Positions 62,099-64,000 of a DNA stretch of 64,000 bases are shown here, piece after piece (position 1 is the first letter of the stretch; every line of letters starts with the position of its first letter). The stretch is from the NCBI GenBank assembly GCA_910586665.1, contig CAJUIX010000003.1:116435-180434 (forward strand), in the 5' to 3' direction. The notes under the pieces are model-generated. The model worked only from the letters and a program-made list of their open reading frames with translations. It was not told where the DNA came from and did not search any database. The DNA is from an uncultured Duncaniella sp. GTDB lineage: Bacteria > Bacteroidota > Bacteroidia > Bacteroidales > Muribaculaceae. A program made the translations under genes and the position numbers.

Positions 62099-63007
62099 TT
62101 AGATACAGCCTACAATCTCGTTTATGTCCGAGATGCCGTGGCGTAAGCAGTAGTCCTCCATGAAGTCAATCACTTTCATGGTGACGGCCGGGTCGACGAA
62201 GTTGGCGGTACCAATCTCTACGGCTCTCGCGCCGGCGAGCATGAACTCTACCGCGTCGCGGCCGTCCATGATGCCGCCGAGGCCTACGACGGGGATTTTT
62301 ACAGCCTTTGCCACCTGCCAGACCATTCTTACGGCCACAGGGCGCACAGCGGGGCCTGAGAGGCCGCCGGTGACGGTCGACAAGTGCGGGCGTCTTCGCT
62401 CCACATCGATTGACATGCCCATGAGTGTATTGATAAGCGACACAGAGTCGGCTCCCTCGGCTTCGACCGCGCGGGCAATGTCGGCGATAGAGGTGACGTT
62501 GGGCGACAGTTTTACGATGAGTGTCTTGTCGGGATAAGCCTCGCGGACAGCCTTGGTGACTGATGCCGCGCCTGTGGTCGTCGTACCGAAGGCCATGCCT
62601 CCCTGCTTGACGTTGGGGCAGGAGATGTTGACCTCGATAGCCTTCACTCCTTCGAGCGGGTGGAGCCGGCAGGCTGTCTCGGCATAGTCGTCGATGTTGG
62701 CGCCCGAGACGTTGACGATGAGGTGCGACTTGTAGTCCTTGATTCTCGGATAGATATTTTCGATGAAGTAGTCCACACCTTTGTTCTGAAGGCCGACAGC
62801 GTTGAGCATGCCTGCGGGGGTCTCCACCATGCGTGGATAGTCGTTACCCTCGCGCGGGTTAAGGGTGGTGCCTTTTATGATATATGCTCCGAGGCGGTCG
62901 ATGTCGATGAACGGTGTGAACTCTTCGCCATAGCCGAATGTCCCCGACGCTGTCATGACGGGGTTCTGAAGCTGGAGCCTGCCTATATTGACTGAAAGAT
63001 TTGCCAT
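62099..63007 (-). CDS. pyrD: Dihydroorotate dehydrogenase, catalytic subunit (type 1B)
   Basis: The 302-residue TIM-barrel protein has MTASGTFGYGEEF, NPREGNDYPRM, NVSGANIDDYA, VNISCPNVKQGG with the active-site Cys, VKLSPNVTSI, and GLGGIMDGRDAVEFMLAGA with the FMN phosphate site. It oxidises dihydroorotate in pyrimidine synthesis, passing electrons to PyrK. A longer frame from 63088 would overlap pyrK, so the MANLSVNIG start at 63007 is chosen, 28 bases after pyrK. Confidence 0.95.
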   Translation of the reverse strand: MANLSVNIGRLQLQNPVMTASGTFGYGEEFTPFIDIDRLGAYIIKGTTLNPREGNDYPRMVETPAGMLNAVGLQNKGVDYFIENIYPRIKDYKSHLIVNVSGANIDDYAETACRLHPLEGVKAIEVNISCPNVKQGGMAFGTTTTGAASVTKAVREAYPDKTLIVKLSPNVTSIADIARAVEAEGADSVSLINTLMGMSIDVERRRPHLSTVTGGLSGPAVRPVAVRMVWQVAKAVKIPVVGLGGIMDGRDAVEFMLAGARAVEIGTANFVDPAVTMKVIDFMEDYCLRHGISDINEIVGCI

Positions 63008-63035
63008 TTGTCCTACGATGTTGTTAAACACTCTC

Positions 63036-63806
63036 TTAATTCCATGTGAGTTGCTTGATGTTGAACACGGGACCTTCCGTGCAGACACACACGTTGCCTT
63101 TCACGGTCTTCTCGACGCAGCAGAGGCAGGCGCCGAGTCCGCAGGCCATCATGTTTTCAAGCGACACCTCGCAATCGACGCCGTTTTTCCTTGCGACGGC
63201 AGCGACGGCCTTCATCATCGGTGCCGGTCCGCAGCAGTAATATCTGTAGCACTTCTCGGAGAGGACAGGATGGGCGGTGACGAAGCCCTTGACCCCTTCG
63301 GAGCCGTCCTCGGTGCAGACATGGACTGTCCCGACGCTCTTGAAATCCTCGAGCGACAGCAGGTCGGCCGCTGAGCGCGCACCTAAGAGAAACTCCGGCT
63401 CGAAGCCCGTAGATTTTAAAACTTTGCCGAGATAGAGGAGGGGAGCCACGCCTACACCTCCGCCGATGAGCAGGAGCCGCGCTCCGGCTGGAGCATCGGT
63501 GGTGAAACTCTTGCCGAGCGGCAGCAGGAGGTTGAGCCGCTCTCCGGCTTGCATATCCATGAGTGCCGAAGTGCCCCGGCCGGCGTTGCGGACAAGGAGT
63601 GTGAGTATGTTGTTGTCACTGTCGACATCATTTATCGAAATCGGGCGGCGCAGCAGTACGCCGGGAGTGTTTACCGCTACCTCGACAAACTGGCCCGGCA
63701 GCATCTCCGGCAGACAGCTGCCGTCAGCCGGGGCAAGCCGCATCTTGCAGTACGACTCGCCGAGCCTCACGTTGTCAATGATTACGAAGTCCTTGACTTG
63801 TTTCAT
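63036..63806 (-). CDS. pyrK: Dihydroorotate dehydrogenase electron transfer subunit
   Basis: The 256-residue protein has an FAD-binding ferredoxin-reductase domain (LLRRPISINDVD, GRGTSALMDMQAGE), an NAD-binding part (LLIGGGVGVAPLLYL) and a C-terminal 2Fe-2S site with CGLGACLCCVEKT and a distal Cys. PyrK passes electrons from PyrD to NAD+. It is the first gene of a seven-gene same-strand run, with a -7 box about 43 bases upstream. Confidence 0.95.
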   Translation of the reverse strand: MKQVKDFVIIDNVRLGESYCKMRLAPADGSCLPEMLPGQFVEVAVNTPGVLLRRPISINDVDSDNNILTLLVRNAGRGTSALMDMQAGERLNLLLPLGKSFTTDAPAGARLLLIGGGVGVAPLLYLGKVLKSTGFEPEFLLGARSAADLLSLEDFKSVGTVHVCTEDGSEGVKGFVTAHPVLSEKCYRYYCCGPAPMMKAVAAVARKNGVDCEVSLENMMACGLGACLCCVEKTVKGNVCVCTEGPVFNIKQLTWN

Positions 63807-63848
63807 GATTGGTTGATGACTATGAACTTTATTTTGTTTGGGTCAGCA

Positions 63849-63856
63849 CAAAATTA
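63849..63856 (-). promoter_or_regulatory. pyrK-pyrD operon promoter, -7 box
   Basis: TAATTTTG on the minus strand, 43 bases before the pyrK start. No terminator or pyrimidine-type attenuator is seen between it and pyrK. The rest of the window to 64000 shows no gene. Confidence 0.65.
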
Positions 63857-64000
63857 ATAAATTCCCCTCAGATAGCAAACTAATTTGAGGAATATGCGTA
63901 TATTTGATGTAGTCTTGGGCTAATATTTTGACTACAAGGTTATTTTTGAGAATTCGCGTGAGGATGGGCAATGGATAAGAAATTGGTAGTGTGTTTGGTT

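Noticed and set aside
1..64000. CRISPR arrays, insertion sequences, tRNA or rRNA genes
   Set aside because: No regularly spaced repeats, transposase-like frames or cloverleaf-type intergenic segments were noticed; intergenic gaps are short and mostly explained by promoters and terminators. A dedicated tRNA search was not possible.

Overview
This 64-kb window is a chromosomal segment of a gut-type Bacteroidales bacterium, most likely Muribaculaceae-like (the family is inferred from overall gene style, not proven). The evidence is a SusC/SusD pair beside a hybrid two-component regulator, a GLPGLI-family protein, a TamL-type lipoprotein, AddA-like helicase-nuclease, EFR1-type ferredoxin, and about twenty promoters carrying the Bacteroidetes -7 box TAnnTTTG. 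No mobile element, CRISPR array, rRNA or tRNA was seen. The genes are dense and mostly housekeeping, with a carbohydrate-use block in the middle.

Layout. 1-2245: end of a surface-polysaccharide locus (Wzx-like flippase cut by the window edge, LicD transferase). 2319-5904: SurA-like PPIase and guaB. 6163-9327: proC-proB-proA, the whole glutamate-to-proline route. 9524-12537: nrnA-DUF4827-glmM operon. 12581-17830: tamL, a phosphoglycolate-phosphatase-like HAD protein and an orphan histidine kinase whose phospho-acceptor His is Tyr. 17939-18484: Vsr endonuclease. 18714-24913: coiled-coil membrane protein, MgtC, KefB-like antiporter, two YtxH-like small proteins, holin-like protein, prmA. 25098-27682: SulP transporter and a GT2 glycosyltransferase. 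27908-39991: a compact fructan utilisation locus (SusD, SusC, HTCS with a periplasmic sugar-binding sensor, GH32, MFS permease, fructokinase). 40117-43206: secreted GH2 beta-galactosidase. 43273-47892: a PAS-LuxR regulator, a degenerate ThiF/Rossmann protein, a TonB-receptor-like barrel and a GLPGLI protein around a perfectly symmetric divergent promoter. 47901-52529: EFR1 ferredoxin, galM, threonine aldolase, GH28. 52610-56529: pheA-aminotransferase-DAHP synthase/chorismate mutase-tyrA. 56853-63806: a long minus-strand run pyrK-pyrD-two lipoproteins-SUI1-addA-PAP2.

The most striking regulatory finds are: (1) a classical ribosome-stalling attenuator ahead of pheA, with an 18-residue leader peptide containing 6 Tyr and 4 Phe, an antiterminator segment directly after its stop codon, and an intrinsic terminator; (2) paired 15-bp half-sites, 21 bp apart and exactly 22 bp upstream of the -7 boxes of both susC and the GH32 gene, which are likely the operators of the fructan HTCS; (3) a 29-bp perfect inverted repeat centred exactly between two outward promoters at 44588-44701. 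These were read by eye from the sequence; no searches or folding programs were run.
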